Shown here: positions 18,785-28,975 of the stretch, piece by piece
How positions within the stretch are numbered: the stretch's first letter is position 1
Layout of the letters: each line of letters starts with the position of its first letter
Assembly (NCBI RefSeq): GCF_028369105.1
Contig: NZ_JAQNDO010000001.1
Location: 4,556,501 to 4,620,500 of the forward strand
Direction of reading: 5' to 3'
DNA: 64,000 nt
Origin: Polyangium mundeleinium
Lineage (GTDB): Bacteria; Myxococcota_A; Polyangia; Polyangiales; Polyangiaceae
Program-made: the position numbers and the translations under genes
The notes under the pieces: generated by a model
Told to the model about the DNA's origin: nothing
The model's input: the letters and a program-made list of their open reading frames with translations, nothing else
The model's database searches: none

Positions 18785-20983
18785 ATGGAGAAGGTCACGG
18801 AGACGCTCGTGCCATGGTCGGACATCGTCGTTCCCCCGCCCGGGCCGCCGGAGCGGTATCGGGCGACCGTCCTCGACGAAGAGATTTCATTCCTCGGCCT
18901 GAAGGCCCTCCTCGGCGCCGCTGACGAGACCAAGGCGGGGGACCGCAATGCAGGGCTCGCGGCGAAGAGCGCCCGGCACCGCGAGGCCGCGCGGACGATC
19001 CTGTCCTCGTTGACGCTGCGGCACCTGTATGACCATCCGCTCACCGACGACGAGGGGAACGTCGATTCCGTCATGCGGGTCAATTACGCGATCGATCGGT
19101 CCGTCTTCGCCGAGATCGAATCGATGACCGTGGGCGGCCTGAAGAACCATCTCCTGCGCTCGCCGGGCGCTACGATCGCGCGCGTGGGCAAGGCCTTGAC
19201 CGGCGTGATGGCGGCCGCGCTGGCGAAGATCTGCGACGTGCACGAGCTCATCTTCCTGGCGCGGCGTATCTCGCGGCCCACGAAGGCGCGGACGAACCTG
19301 GGTTTGCCCGGGACCTTGTCCTCGCGCTTGCAGCCCAACCATCCGACGGACGACCTGCGCGGGATCACGCTGCTCTTGTATTGGGGGCTCTCGGTGGGCG
19401 CGGGGGACGCGCTGCTCGGCATCAATCCCGCCATCGACACCGTCGAGAACGTGTCCGGGCTCCTGCGTCACCTCGACAAACTTCGCCAGAAGACCGGCGT
19501 CCCCACGCAGATCTGCGTCCTCGGGCACATCAAAACGCAGCTCGCTTGCCTCGAACGAGGCGCGCCGGTCGAGATCCTCTTTCAGAGCTTGGCCGGCACC
19601 GAGAAGACGCTCACGTCCGAGTTCGACGTCACCGTCGAGCTGCTCGATCACGGCTATCGGACCATGCGCGACAAGGGACCGCTCGGGCCGAACGCGCGGC
19701 AGTTCATGTACTTCGAGACCGGCCAGGGGAGCGAGTTCACCTACGGCAAGCACCACGGCATCGACATGACGACGACGGAGGCCCTCTGTTATGGCCTCGC
19801 CCGCCGATACGATCCTTTCATGGTGAACAACGTCACCGGCTTCATCGGGCCCGAGACGCACCTCGACAATTTCGAGATGATCGTGTCGAACCTGCAGGAC
19901 CATTTCATGGGCAAGCTCCTCGGGTTGCCCATGGGCATGGCGCCGTGCTTCACGCTCCACTCGCACATCACGCTCGAAGGCCAGCAGATGGCCACGCAGA
20001 TGCTCACGGCGGCGGGCGCGAATTATTACATGGATGTCGCGCTCAACACCGATCGAATGCTCGCGTATTTCGATACCAGCGGCCACGACGACCAGACCTT
20101 GCGCGAGCTGTACGGCAAGCGCGTGACGCCGGAGTACGAGGCGTGGGCGATCGAGCGGGGGATCTTCCGCAAAGAGGAGGACGGCAGCCTCGCCCGCGGC
20201 CCGAACTGGGGAAACCCTCGCCTGTTTTTATCGTCGGATGCGGAGCTTTCCGGGCTCATCGCGACCACGCCGGCCTTGCATGGATTCGAGAACGCCGGGC
20301 CGCGGCCGGCCGACGAGGTCAGCCGTCAGGTGCGGCTGCATCAGGCGGTGGGCCGGGAGGCGACGCAGAGCGAGCTCCGCGTGGGCGAGCTGCAAGAGGT
20401 CATCGATTTCCGCGTGATTGCCACGGAAGCGCCTTCCAAGGAAGCACACCTCCATTCGCCGCACCTCGGCATGCGAGTCGCCGCCGCGCACCGCGCCGCG
20501 CTCGTCCCCGAGCGCAAGAAGGTGCAGATCCTCGTCTCCGACGGACTGAGCGCCGAGGCCGTCCACCACAATGCCGGCGACTTGCTCCCCGTCCTCCTCG
20601 ACGGCTTGAACGCCCGCGGCATCCCCATGGGCAAACCCCTCCTGGCCCCGAACGGGCGCGTGAAGCTCGCCGAGGACGTCGCCGAGCTCGTCCAATGCGA
20701 CCTCGTGATCTGCCTGATCGGCGAGCGTCCCGGCGGCGACGCCCTCGCGTCGCGCAGCCTTTCGGCCTACCTCGTGTACTGCTTGCGCGACGACGACACG
20801 AGGCGAAAGGCCGCCGTGTTCAGCGGCAATCCCGAGGCGCGCTTCGAATACACGGTGATCTCGAACATCTACGCGGGCGGGCTCCCGCCGATCGAAGCGG
20901 GCGGCGTCATCGCCGAGAAGGTGTTCGAGGTGCTGGAGCGCCGCGCGGCAGGCAATCGCCTGGAGGCGTTGCTCTCGGCTTGA
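18785..20983 (+). CDS. eutBC: Ethanolamine ammonia-lyase, EutB-EutC natural fusion
   Basis: 732 residues. Residues 1 to about 495 match the EutB large subunit ('NPAIDTVENVSGLLR', 'QTQICVLGHIKTQ'-like, 'FMYFETGQGSE', 'GLPMGMAPCFTLHSHI'). Residues from about 500 match the EutC small subunit ('SPHLGMRVAAAH', 'ILVSDGLSAEAV', 'LICLIGERPGGD'-like, 'TVISNIYAGGLPPIEAGGVI'). The enzyme uses adenosylcobalamin to convert ethanolamine to acetaldehyde and ammonia; in enterobacteria the two subunits are separate genes. No stop or start separates the halves here. ATG 18785 follows GGAAGGG. No microcompartment shell gene or EutE/EutD/EutG is nearby, and no B12 riboswitch was recognised. Confidence 0.95.
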   Translation: MEKVTETLVPWSDIVVPPPGPPERYRATVLDEEISFLGLKALLGAADETKAGDRNAGLAAKSARHREAARTILSSLTLRHLYDHPLTDDEGNVDSVMRVNYAIDRSVFAEIESMTVGGLKNHLLRSPGATIARVGKALTGVMAAALAKICDVHELIFLARRISRPTKARTNLGLPGTLSSRLQPNHPTDDLRGITLLLYWGLSVGAGDALLGINPAIDTVENVSGLLRHLDKLRQKTGVPTQICVLGHIKTQLACLERGAPVEILFQSLAGTEKTLTSEFDVTVELLDHGYRTMRDKGPLGPNARQFMYFETGQGSEFTYGKHHGIDMTTTEALCYGLARRYDPFMVNNVTGFIGPETHLDNFEMIVSNLQDHFMGKLLGLPMGMAPCFTLHSHITLEGQQMATQMLTAAGANYYMDVALNTDRMLAYFDTSGHDDQTLRELYGKRVTPEYEAWAIERGIFRKEEDGSLARGPNWGNPRLFLSSDAELSGLIATTPALHGFENAGPRPADEVSRQVRLHQAVGREATQSELRVGELQEVIDFRVIATEAPSKEAHLHSPHLGMRVAAAHRAALVPERKKVQILVSDGLSAEAVHHNAGDLLPVLLDGLNARGIPMGKPLLAPNGRVKLAEDVAELVQCDLVICLIGERPGGDALASRSLSAYLVYCLRDDDTRRKAAVFSGNPEARFEYTVISNIYAGGLPPIEAGGVIAEKVFEVLERRAAGNRLEALLSA

Positions 20984-21016
20984 GGCTGGAAGGAAGGGCG
21001 GCGGAGGGAATTCGGG

Positions 21017-21595
21017 TCAGGGCACCACGCGCTTCGCCGTCGCGTTCACCGTGACCGGGCCGGCGCCGATCGTCGGGCACCAGCATTTCTTGTACGTGAG
21101 CGTGCCCGTCGCGTCGTCGCCATGGATCTGCAGCGTGAGCGCGCGCTCCTCGCATTGACCCTCGCCGGAGAAGCAATACGACGTTTCACTTTCGAGGGTG
21201 AGGGTACATCCGTCCATCGAGACCTCGCCCGTCGCCGTGTACGTGGCCGGCTCGGGGGGCATCGGGTTGCACGAATGCATGGGCATCGTGTCGTCACCCT
21301 CGAAGGTGACGCTGATCGAGACGTCGGACGCGTTGGGCGTGACCGTCAAGACATCCCCCGTGGGGACGCACCCGTCCATGTCTTTTTCGTACGTGATTTG
21401 CCATTTGCCCGCGGCGGAGCAGGGACCCGGGGTTCCGCCGCCCGCGCCGCCGGTCCCACCGTTGCCACCTGAGCCGCCGGACGCGCCGGCGCCCCCATTG
21501 CCGGTGTCGCCGCCGTCGCCCCCGCAGGCGGGGACCACGAAAAGCGCGAGGGTTGCTGCAAGAAATGCGGAAGAGAACGCAAGAGAAGGTCGCAT
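21017..21595 (-). CDS. Small Gly-rich lipoprotein, unknown function
   Basis: 192 residues. The signal peptide ends in the lipobox VPAC. A Gly/Asn/Ala/Ser-rich spacer of about 35 residues (GGAGASGGSGGNGG) precedes a 135-residue beta-rich domain with eight Cys residues, including 'KKCWCPTIG' near the end. Such spacer-lipoproteins are very common in Polyangiales; the globular domain is not recognised. It is convergent with eutBC (33 bp between stops). Confidence 0.75.
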   Translation of the reverse strand: MRPSLAFSSAFLAATLALFVVPACGGDGGDTGNGGAGASGGSGGNGGTGGAGGGTPGPCSAAGKWQITYEKDMDGCVPTGDVLTVTPNASDVSISVTFEGDDTMPMHSCNPMPPEPATYTATGEVSMDGCTLTLESETSYCFSGEGQCEERALTLQIHGDDATGTLTYKKCWCPTIGAGPVTVNATAKRVVP

Positions 21596-21675
21596 GGGCC
21601 GAGGATAGCCGCCGGGGGCGGAGCTCGCCAGGCCGCAAAACTGCTCTCGCGCGGGAGGGGAAGGGGCTCTTCGTT

Positions 21676-23346
<1,671 letters not shown>

Positions 23347-23435
23347 GTCGTGCTCTCCTCCGGGTTTCCGGGAAACCGATGAGAGCACGACGCACGGGCG
23401 TGCGTCACCAGGGATCAGGGCTGTTCGAGGCGGAT

Positions 23436-24707
23436 CTACGCCATGAACGACCGCTCCTCCGCCGCATAGTCGACCTCGACGTCGAAGCGGGCGAGGACCG
23501 AATAGAATCCGAACTGGAGGCGGTTCATGAAGAGCATGCCCTCGGGCATGGGCACGAAGGAGGGGTCCCCGGTCTTGAGCGTCTCCTTGCCCGCCTCCCT
23601 CATGTGGTGGACGAGGCTCGCCACGTAGTCGCGCGTGATGCGGAACGGCGAGGAGAACTGGGGCTCGAACGCGCGGCGGATGTACGAGAGCACGCGCTTT
23701 TCGTGGTCGCCGCCGCGCGTCTCCAGCATGATCTTCGCGGCTTCGGTGAAGGTCGCCTCGTCGCGATCGATCGCCGCGCGGTGGAGCTTGTGCGCGACGC
23801 CGCGTCGTTTCTCGTAGATGGGCTGCACGCAGCCGAAATCGAGGAACGCCACGCGGCCGTCGTCCTGGAAGAAGTAATTGCCCGGGTGCGGGTCGGCGTT
23901 GAACATGTCGCCGAGGAGCGTGCCCTTGTAGACGAACCGCCAGAGCGTGCGGCAAATCTCGACGCGATCCCGCTCGGGCAGGGCGCTCGCCTCGTCGAGG
24001 CTCATGCCGCGGACGAATTGGCTCGTGAGCACGCGGCGCGACGAACGATCGCGGTCGACCGCGGGAACCAGGATCTTCGGGTCGCCTTCGAACATGCGGG
24101 CGAACTCGATCTGGTTCTGGGCCTCGATCGTGTAATCGAGCTCCTCGCGGAAGCGGGTGCGGACCTCCTCGAGCATTTTCGCGGAGCCGACCTTGCGCGT
24201 GCCCATCATCGAGAGCGCGCCCTCGAGCAGGCCCGCGTTTTTCAGGTCCGCCTCGACGGCCTCGGCCACGCCGGGATGCTGGACCTTGACCGCGACCTCG
24301 GCGCCTTCGAGGGTGCGGGCGCGGTGCACCTGGCCGATGGAGGCGCTCGCGACGGCCTGGTCGTCCCATTCGGCGTAAAGGCGATCGAGCGGGGCGCCGA
24401 GCTCTTCCTCGACGAGGCGGCGAATGGCCTCGGGCGAGGAGCGGGGCGCGCCGGCGAGCAGCGTCTTCATCGAGCGCTGGTAGGCGTCGCGGTGCTCCTC
24501 GGGGACGAGGCCGTCGATGTAGCCGGCCATCTGGCCGACCTTGGCAGCGACGCCGCGGAGGTTGCCGAGGACCTCGGCCGCGCGCTTGGCGACCGCGTCG
24601 TCGCCCTCGCGGCGGAGGAGCAGGCTCGTCCCGGTGCGCGCGCCGATCTCGGCGAGGCGGACGAGACGGCCGAGGCGGCCCGAAGGAAGCTTGGTTTCGT
24701 CCGACAT
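23436..24707 (-). CDS. ABC1/AarF (UbiB-family) atypical kinase
   Basis: 423 residues. It has the family's N-terminal KxGQ motif ('[11 protein letters not shown]') and Ala-rich loop ('[11 protein letters not shown]'), then 'AVKVQHPG' with the catalytic Lys, '[12 protein letters not shown]' (catalytic loop) and 'FLDFGCV' (DFG metal site). UbiB/Coq8 proteins act as ATPases supporting ubiquinone or lipid handling rather than as ordinary protein kinases. The C-terminal helices ('[20 protein letters not shown]') are also typical. It has no clear TM segments, so this copy may be soluble. No ubiquinone biosynthesis gene is adjacent. Confidence 0.92.
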   Translation of the reverse strand: MSDETKLPSGRLGRLVRLAEIGARTGTSLLLRREGDDAVAKRAAEVLGNLRGVAAKVGQMAGYIDGLVPEEHRDAYQRSMKTLLAGAPRSSPEAIRRLVEEELGAPLDRLYAEWDDQAVASASIGQVHRARTLEGAEVAVKVQHPGVAEAVEADLKNAGLLEGALSMMGTRKVGSAKMLEEVRTRFREELDYTIEAQNQIEFARMFEGDPKILVPAVDRDRSSRRVLTSQFVRGMSLDEASALPERDRVEICRTLWRFVYKGTLLGDMFNADPHPGNYFFQDDGRVAFLDFGCVQPIYEKRRGVAHKLHRAAIDRDEATFTEAAKIMLETRGGDHEKRVLSYIRRAFEPQFSSPFRITRDYVASLVHHMREAGKETLKTGDPSFVPMPEGMLFMNRLQFGFYSVLARFDVEVDYAAEERSFMA

Positions 24708-24751
24708 GCAGGGGCGGAAATAGCAGCCGGACGATGCGGGGTAAAGAGCCC

Positions 24752-25609
24752 TTACCCCTCTTCTGCCCGCCCTGCCATCTCGATGAGCGCCTTGCGGGCC
24801 TCCTCGCGCGTCTGGATCTCCGCGTCGAAGGCGAGCCGCACGCGCCGCTCGCCCGAAGGGGTCGTGACGGCCATTTCGATGCCATACCGATCCACGCCGG
24901 TCATCTGCGCGTCCGTGGCGTCGCCGATGCCGGCGAGCTTGCGGGCATACGCGAGGATCGACTCCGCGTGGTCGTCATTCATGTGCCCGAGGATGCGGGA
25001 CGCGAAGTCGGCGAGCGGATCGGGCTCGGCGCGGGCATACGCGGCGGCGTCGATCCAGGACATGCGGCCGAAGCCGCCGACGTAACGCAAGGAGCGCGGC
25101 TCGATGCGGTAATGGGAAAAGTCCGAGAAATCGGCGTACGTCGCGGCGTCCGGGTGCGCGGCGAGGAAAAGCGCGCGGCATTCGGGCGCCTCCTCGGGCG
25201 GGACGGCCGTGCAGGGGCCGATGAGCGTGACGCGGCCCTTTTCGAGGAGTTTTTTTCCGACGATGGGGGATTCGAGGAGGAGGACGGAGGCCTCGGGGCG
25301 GGCGAGCAGGTTTTGCGTGTGCTCGGCGAGGCGGGAGAGCAAAAAGACGGCACGGCCGCGCGCATCCGTGGCGAGCGCCACGAGCGAGGCATAAGGGAAC
25401 CCTTCCGGATCACGCGCCATCGTGGCGAGCGAACCGAATCGGGCAGCGCGGCCGAGCGTGCGCGCGCGTTCGGCGTGGCTCGGCGCGCGGGGGGAGGCCG
25501 AAGACGGACCGGTCCCTGCGGCCGTGGATCGCGTGTCCACGCCTTTGCCTTCGTGTTCGTTCCCGGCGGCATTCTGCTCGCGGCCCTTCGTCATGATGAG
25601 GGCCGTCAT
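24752..25609 (-). CDS. HugZ-like FMN/haem-binding split-barrel protein with DUF2470 C-terminal domain
   Basis: 285 residues. After a disordered 40-residue start comes a pyridoxamine-5'-phosphate-oxidase-like split barrel ('ARFGSLATMARDPEGFPYAS', 'RPEASVLLLESP', 'GRVTLIGPC'). The C-terminal DUF2470 domain begins 'LGHMNDDHAESILAYARKLAG'. This pairing is the HugZ/haem-utilisation family, whose members bind haem or FMN. Starts at 25609 and 25594 are both possible without a strong ribosome site. It is likely co-directional with, but separate from, the ABC1 kinase gene downstream. Confidence 0.88.
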   Translation of the reverse strand: MTALIMTKGREQNAAGNEHEGKGVDTRSTAAGTGPSSASPRAPSHAERARTLGRAARFGSLATMARDPEGFPYASLVALATDARGRAVFLLSRLAEHTQNLLARPEASVLLLESPIVGKKLLEKGRVTLIGPCTAVPPEEAPECRALFLAAHPDAATYADFSDFSHYRIEPRSLRYVGGFGRMSWIDAAAYARAEPDPLADFASRILGHMNDDHAESILAYARKLAGIGDATDAQMTGVDRYGIEMAVTTPSGERRVRLAFDAEIQTREEARKALIEMAGRAEEG

Positions 25610-25656
25610 AACACGGCGCGCCGGCTGATTCGATGCGGGCCTTGCGGACGATGGAC

Positions 25657-26400
25657 TCAGGGCGTGGCCTTTTTCTCCTCCACCTCCTCGGGGAGGCCCT
25701 CCTCTCCCTCCCGCCGGACCTCGATGTTCACGCGCCGTTCGCCCTTTCCGTCCCCTTCCACCTTGACGTTGACCTGCCCCTCGACGCCTTGCGCGGCGAG
25801 CTGCGCGAGGATCTTCTGCCGGACCACCTCCACGTCCTGGTCGTCGGTGATGTCGAGGTTGAAGAGATCGTGGCCGATCTTCCGGCCGAGCGTGCTCTCG
25901 AGCTTGCCGGAGAGCGGCTTCTCCGTGATCTTCGCCTCGGCGAGCGCGGGCATGGCCTCGCGCAGCTTGTCGCCGAGCGACGTGTCGCCGAGGTCCTCGC
26001 CCCACGCCTCGACTTGCAAGGTGACCTCGCCGTTCACGTGACGGCCGCGGACCTTCACGTTGTCGAGCTTCACCGAGCCCTCCAGGGCCTTCATGACCTC
26101 GGGCGGCTTGGGGCTCGCCTCCGTCTCCGCATACGTGATCGTGAGGCTCCGGCCGACCTCGACGTCGACCTCCAGGGGAGCCGCGCAAGCCGCGACGCCG
26201 ATCACCGCGGCGATCGCCGCGCCAAACGCTACCTTCCGCAAGACGTGTTTCTTTTCCATCGGTTTTCTCCTTTGTTCCGGGGTCATCGAATCGAACTGGG
26301 CGAGGAGCGACGCTTCGAGCGCTGTGCGGTGCTCGGGGCGAGGCGCGCTCGCGGGCTCGAAGACCTTATCGAGCTCTTTTTCGCGATCAGAACCGAACAT
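25657..26400 (-). CDS. Anti-sigma-like membrane/lipoprotein coupled to the ECF sigma gene
   Basis: 247 residues from ATG 26400, which overlaps the end of the ECF sigma gene by 14 bp. Residues 1-47 are charged and contain 'RPEHRTALEASLLAQFD', a pattern seen in short cytoplasmic anti-sigma regions. A hydrophobic segment at about 53-72 ends in VAACA. The rest is a beta-rich extracytoplasmic domain. A second start at 26259 has an excellent AAGGAGA site and would make a 200-residue lipoprotein with lipobox VAAC; codon bias upstream of it still looks coding. The sigma overlap favours the long form as a membrane anti-sigma factor, but two products from one gene cannot be excluded. Confidence 0.6.
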   Translation of the reverse strand: MFGSDREKELDKVFEPASAPRPEHRTALEASLLAQFDSMTPEQRRKPMEKKHVLRKVAFGAAIAAVIGVAACAAPLEVDVEVGRSLTITYAETEASPKPPEVMKALEGSVKLDNVKVRGRHVNGEVTLQVEAWGEDLGDTSLGDKLREAMPALAEAKITEKPLSGKLESTLGRKIGHDLFNLDITDDQDVEVVRQKILAQLAAQGVEGQVNVKVEGDGKGERRVNIEVRREGEEGLPEEVEEKKATP

Positions 26401-26992
26401 CGACCACCTCACCTTCCTGGAGCACCTCGCGGAGCGACCGCTGGGCGCGCGAGAGCCGCTGCTTGACGGCGGCCGTGGACTCTCCGAGCAGCGCCGCGAT
26501 CTCGGCATGTTCGAGGCCATCGCCATACCGAAGCGCGAGCACCTCCTGCACGTGATCGGGCAGCGCCGCGACGGCAGCGCGGAGCGCGCGGACGCGCTCT
26601 TTCTGGACGAGCGAATCGAGGGGCGTGCCCCGATCGTCGGCGAGGATGGGCGCGACGTCGTCGAGCGGCGTGCCCTCGCGGCGGGCGCGGGCATGATCGA
26701 TGACGGCGTTCCTGGCCATCGAGAGGACGTACATGCGCACGGAGCCGCGGCGGAGATCGACGTCGCCGAGGTGTTCGAGCAGCTTGTGAAAGACGCGGCC
26801 GACGAGGTCCTCGGCGTCCTCCCGTCTGCGAACGCGCCGGCCGACGAAGCGGCTGACCGGGTCGTACAGGTCCTGGTAGAGGGAGCGGAACGCCTCGCGG
26901 TCGCCCGCTTGGGCGCGGGTGAGGAGAGCGCGATGGCGATCGTCAGGGTCCGCCCAGGGCCAGGGGAAGAGGCGCATGAGGTGCTCACCCAT
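26387..26992 (-). CDS. ECF-family RNA polymerase sigma factor
   Basis: 201 residues. Region 2 is 'FRSLYQDLYDPVSRFVGRR' followed by 'DAEDLVGRVFHKLLEHL'. Region 4 is 'ALPDHVQEVLALRYGDGLEHAEIAALLG' (in two parts) with the HTH 'STAAVKQRLSRAQRSLRE'. There is no region 3. The gene starts at ATG 26992 or 26977. Its 3' end overlaps the anti-sigma-like gene, the standard arrangement for an ECF sigma held by a membrane partner. It is divergent from the serine protease gene. Confidence 0.92.
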   Translation of the reverse strand: MGEHLMRLFPWPWADPDDRHRALLTRAQAGDREAFRSLYQDLYDPVSRFVGRRVRRREDAEDLVGRVFHKLLEHLGDVDLRRGSVRMYVLSMARNAVIDHARARREGTPLDDVAPILADDRGTPLDSLVQKERVRALRAAVAALPDHVQEVLALRYGDGLEHAEIAALLGESTAAVKQRLSRAQRSLREVLQEGEVVDVRF

Positions 26993-27328
26993 GCTCTACG
27001 GGGCGGGCGGGGGGAGGTGACAAGAAAAGATGCGGGGCGGGGGAGGGACGTTCCTGCTGCTCGATGGGGGGCGCGGCCGCGTCGTACGGGGCCACCGGGA
27101 ATCAGCACAGGCATGAAGATCATCTCGTAACGTTTTGTCGGCCGCGCCCCAAGGACAGATCAAGCCAAGCGACGCAACCGACCGAGTTGGTTTTTCGCGC
27201 CGGCGGGGTTGTCCACGCGCCTCACCACCATGAGCCGTGGCGTCATCCCCATGCGCATGGCCACCCGCGCCGCGGGTGAACCTTTCGGCGGACCTCCCTC
27301 GCGCCGCTCGGCCTTGGAGACAACGAAC
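26993..27328. other. 336-bp divergent intergenic region
   Basis: This gap lies between the ECF sigma gene (minus) and the protease gene (plus). It contains CTCGTAACGTTT at 27124-27135, repeated exactly at 28936-28947 upstream of the sensor kinase. Short ORFs here are not convincing. It probably carries promoters for both genes, possibly including an autoregulated ECF promoter. Confidence 0.45.
27124..27135 (+). promoter_or_regulatory. Shared 12-nt motif CTCGTAACGTTT, copy 1
   Basis: The 12-nt string recurs exactly at 28936-28947, and both copies are followed within a few bases by a GGCC/CCGCG stretch. Copy 1 lies about 190 bp upstream of the protease start. A common regulator or ECF-type promoter element is possible but unproven. 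Confidence 0.3.
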
Positions 27329-28430
27329 ATGAACACGTCGAGTATTTCCTTGCGAACGGCCTTCTTCCTCCTCGCCGCCGGAACGGTGACGCTCGCAGGC
27401 TGCGTGGTGGCCACGGAGTCGGACGAGAACGTGTTCGAGGAGGACACGTCGTCGAGCAGTGATGCGATCCTCAATGGGACGAGTGTCACCGAGAAGTACC
27501 CCGAGGCGGTGACGATCGATGGAACAGGTGGGAACGTACCGGCCAACGCGATCAAAACGTGCACCGGCACGCTCATCGCGCCCATGGTCGTCCTCACCGC
27601 CGGCCACTGTATCATGGGGCCGACGACGTTTACCGTGAAGGTTGGGGCGGAATCGCGCACGACGACGGGAAGCGCGGTCTACGATTGGACGACGGTCGGC
27701 GACTTCATCAATCCCGCGCAACACGACATCGCGCTGTTGTTCCTGAGCAAGCCCATCTGGCTTCGCTCGTACCCGACGATCGAGCCAACGGCGGTTCCCG
27801 CGAACACGCCGGTGACGAACGTGGGCCGCATGCACAATGGCGTGACTTGGACGCTTTGGGGGGCGGATGTGTACGATCTCAATTACGGGACCATGATCGG
27901 TGCAGCGCCACCCTATTCCGGCACCTTCGCGTTCGACGACTGGGCCAGCAATGTGCTCGAGCCAGGCGACTCCGGCGGTCCGGTCTTCATCAAGGACACG
28001 GACCCGCACCGAATCGTCGCCGTCAACTCCGGCTCGGGGACGCTGGGCAGCGGAAAGCAAATCGAGCTCCTCGCGCGGGTCGATCTGCTCCACGGGTGGA
28101 TCATGCAGCAGATCGTCGCCCACCCCGCGCCCGCTCCGACGAACGCAGATCTCCTGCGTGTTCAACTGGGCGGAGGTCGCGTATCCGAACCTCTTCTCGC
28201 CGCCGGCGCCGGGCGTCCTGCTGAACTCGCCACCGTACACGTATCGCCCTTATCCGGGGACCAACAGCTATCTGGGCGCCGCGTGGGCGAGCGCGAGCGC
28301 CCCCCACCAGGGCGTCACGTCGCCCAGCAGCACCTATCCGGTGAAGCACGTCTTCTTCATGGGTCCGTCGGGCGCCGCGGAGGACCAGGGGACCGTCGGT
28401 TACTGGATGAAGCAGGCGAACTGCCTCTGA
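27329..28430 (+). CDS. Trypsin-like serine protease with frameshifted C-terminal domain
   Basis: The signal peptide has the lipobox LAGC. The S1 domain has an intact triad: 'LTAGHC' (His), 'QHDIALLFL' (Asp) and 'EPGDSGGPVF' (Ser). Up to about 28145 the frame starting at ATG 27329 is protein-like. After that, protein-like sequence continues one base over: 'CVFNWAEVAYPNLFSPP' and 'YTYRPYPGTNSYLG', ending 'MKQANCL' with TGA at 28428-28430. The second part matches an 'FNWAE..YPxLFSP' domain I recognise from bacterial extracellular proteins. So a +1 shift near 28146-28160 splits the gene. Without correction the first frame runs on to 28915, into a sigma-factor relic. The protease domain itself could still be made. 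Confidence 0.75.
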
Positions 28431-28471
28431 CCACGAGCCCTGGTCACCCCCCACTCCAGGGACGCGCGTTC

Positions 28472-28915
28472 CACGCGCGCAGCGCAGCCGCTGGCGGGAA
28501 CGTCCAGTTCGAAAGCCTTGACGCCGAGCGCGCAGAGGGACGTTATCAGGCCGAGCCTTCGCACGACCTCACGCCGGAGCGCCTGTACGAGCGCGCCTTC
28601 GCCGAGAATCTGCTTCATCGCGTGCTCGACCAGGTCCGCGAGAAATACGCCGCCGCTGGGAAGAGCGCGCTGTTCGATGAACTCAAAGGAACGCTGACCG
28701 CGAGCGCGTCTCGGGATCGCTACGAGGAGGTCGCTGCCCGCCTCGGCAGAAGCGAGGGGGACGTGCGCAAGGCGGCCTTCGACCTGCGCGGGGTGTACAA
28801 GAAGATGCTGCTCGCGGAGGTGGAGAGCCTCGTGGACGTGCCGCCCGACGCGGCCGACGCAAAGCGCGTGGTGGACGACGAGATCGGATACCTCCTCCTC
28901 GCGCTCGCGGGGTGA
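28472..28915 (+). pseudogene. 3' relic of a sigma-70-family sigma factor gene (region 4 only)
   Basis: 147 residues match the C-terminal half of the sigma factors often found next to Planctomycete/myxobacterial protein kinases: 'ESLDAERAEGRY' and 'HDLTPERLYERAFAENLL', then 'AGKSALFDELKGTLTA', 'YEEVAARLGRSEGDVRKAAF' and 'VDDEIGYLLLALAG'. Region 2 and any start codon are missing; the sequence begins only about 40 bp after the protease stop. It stays open in the protease's first frame, so readthrough would give a protease/sigma chimera. The intact kinase follows 60 bp downstream, suggesting a former sigma-kinase pair broken by deletion. Confidence 0.65.
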
Positions 28916-28935
28916 GCACGTTTTGGCCTCGCCGG

Positions 28936-28947
28936 CTCGTAACGTTT
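28936..28947 (+). promoter_or_regulatory. Shared 12-nt motif CTCGTAACGTTT, copy 2
   Basis: Exact match to 27124-27135, here 28 nt upstream of the sensor kinase start codon and downstream of the sigma relic stop. The position fits a promoter or operator element for the kinase gene, but no regulator is assigned. Confidence 0.3.
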
Positions 28948-28975
28948 GGCCGCCGCGGCCTCAGGACATGCCGAG

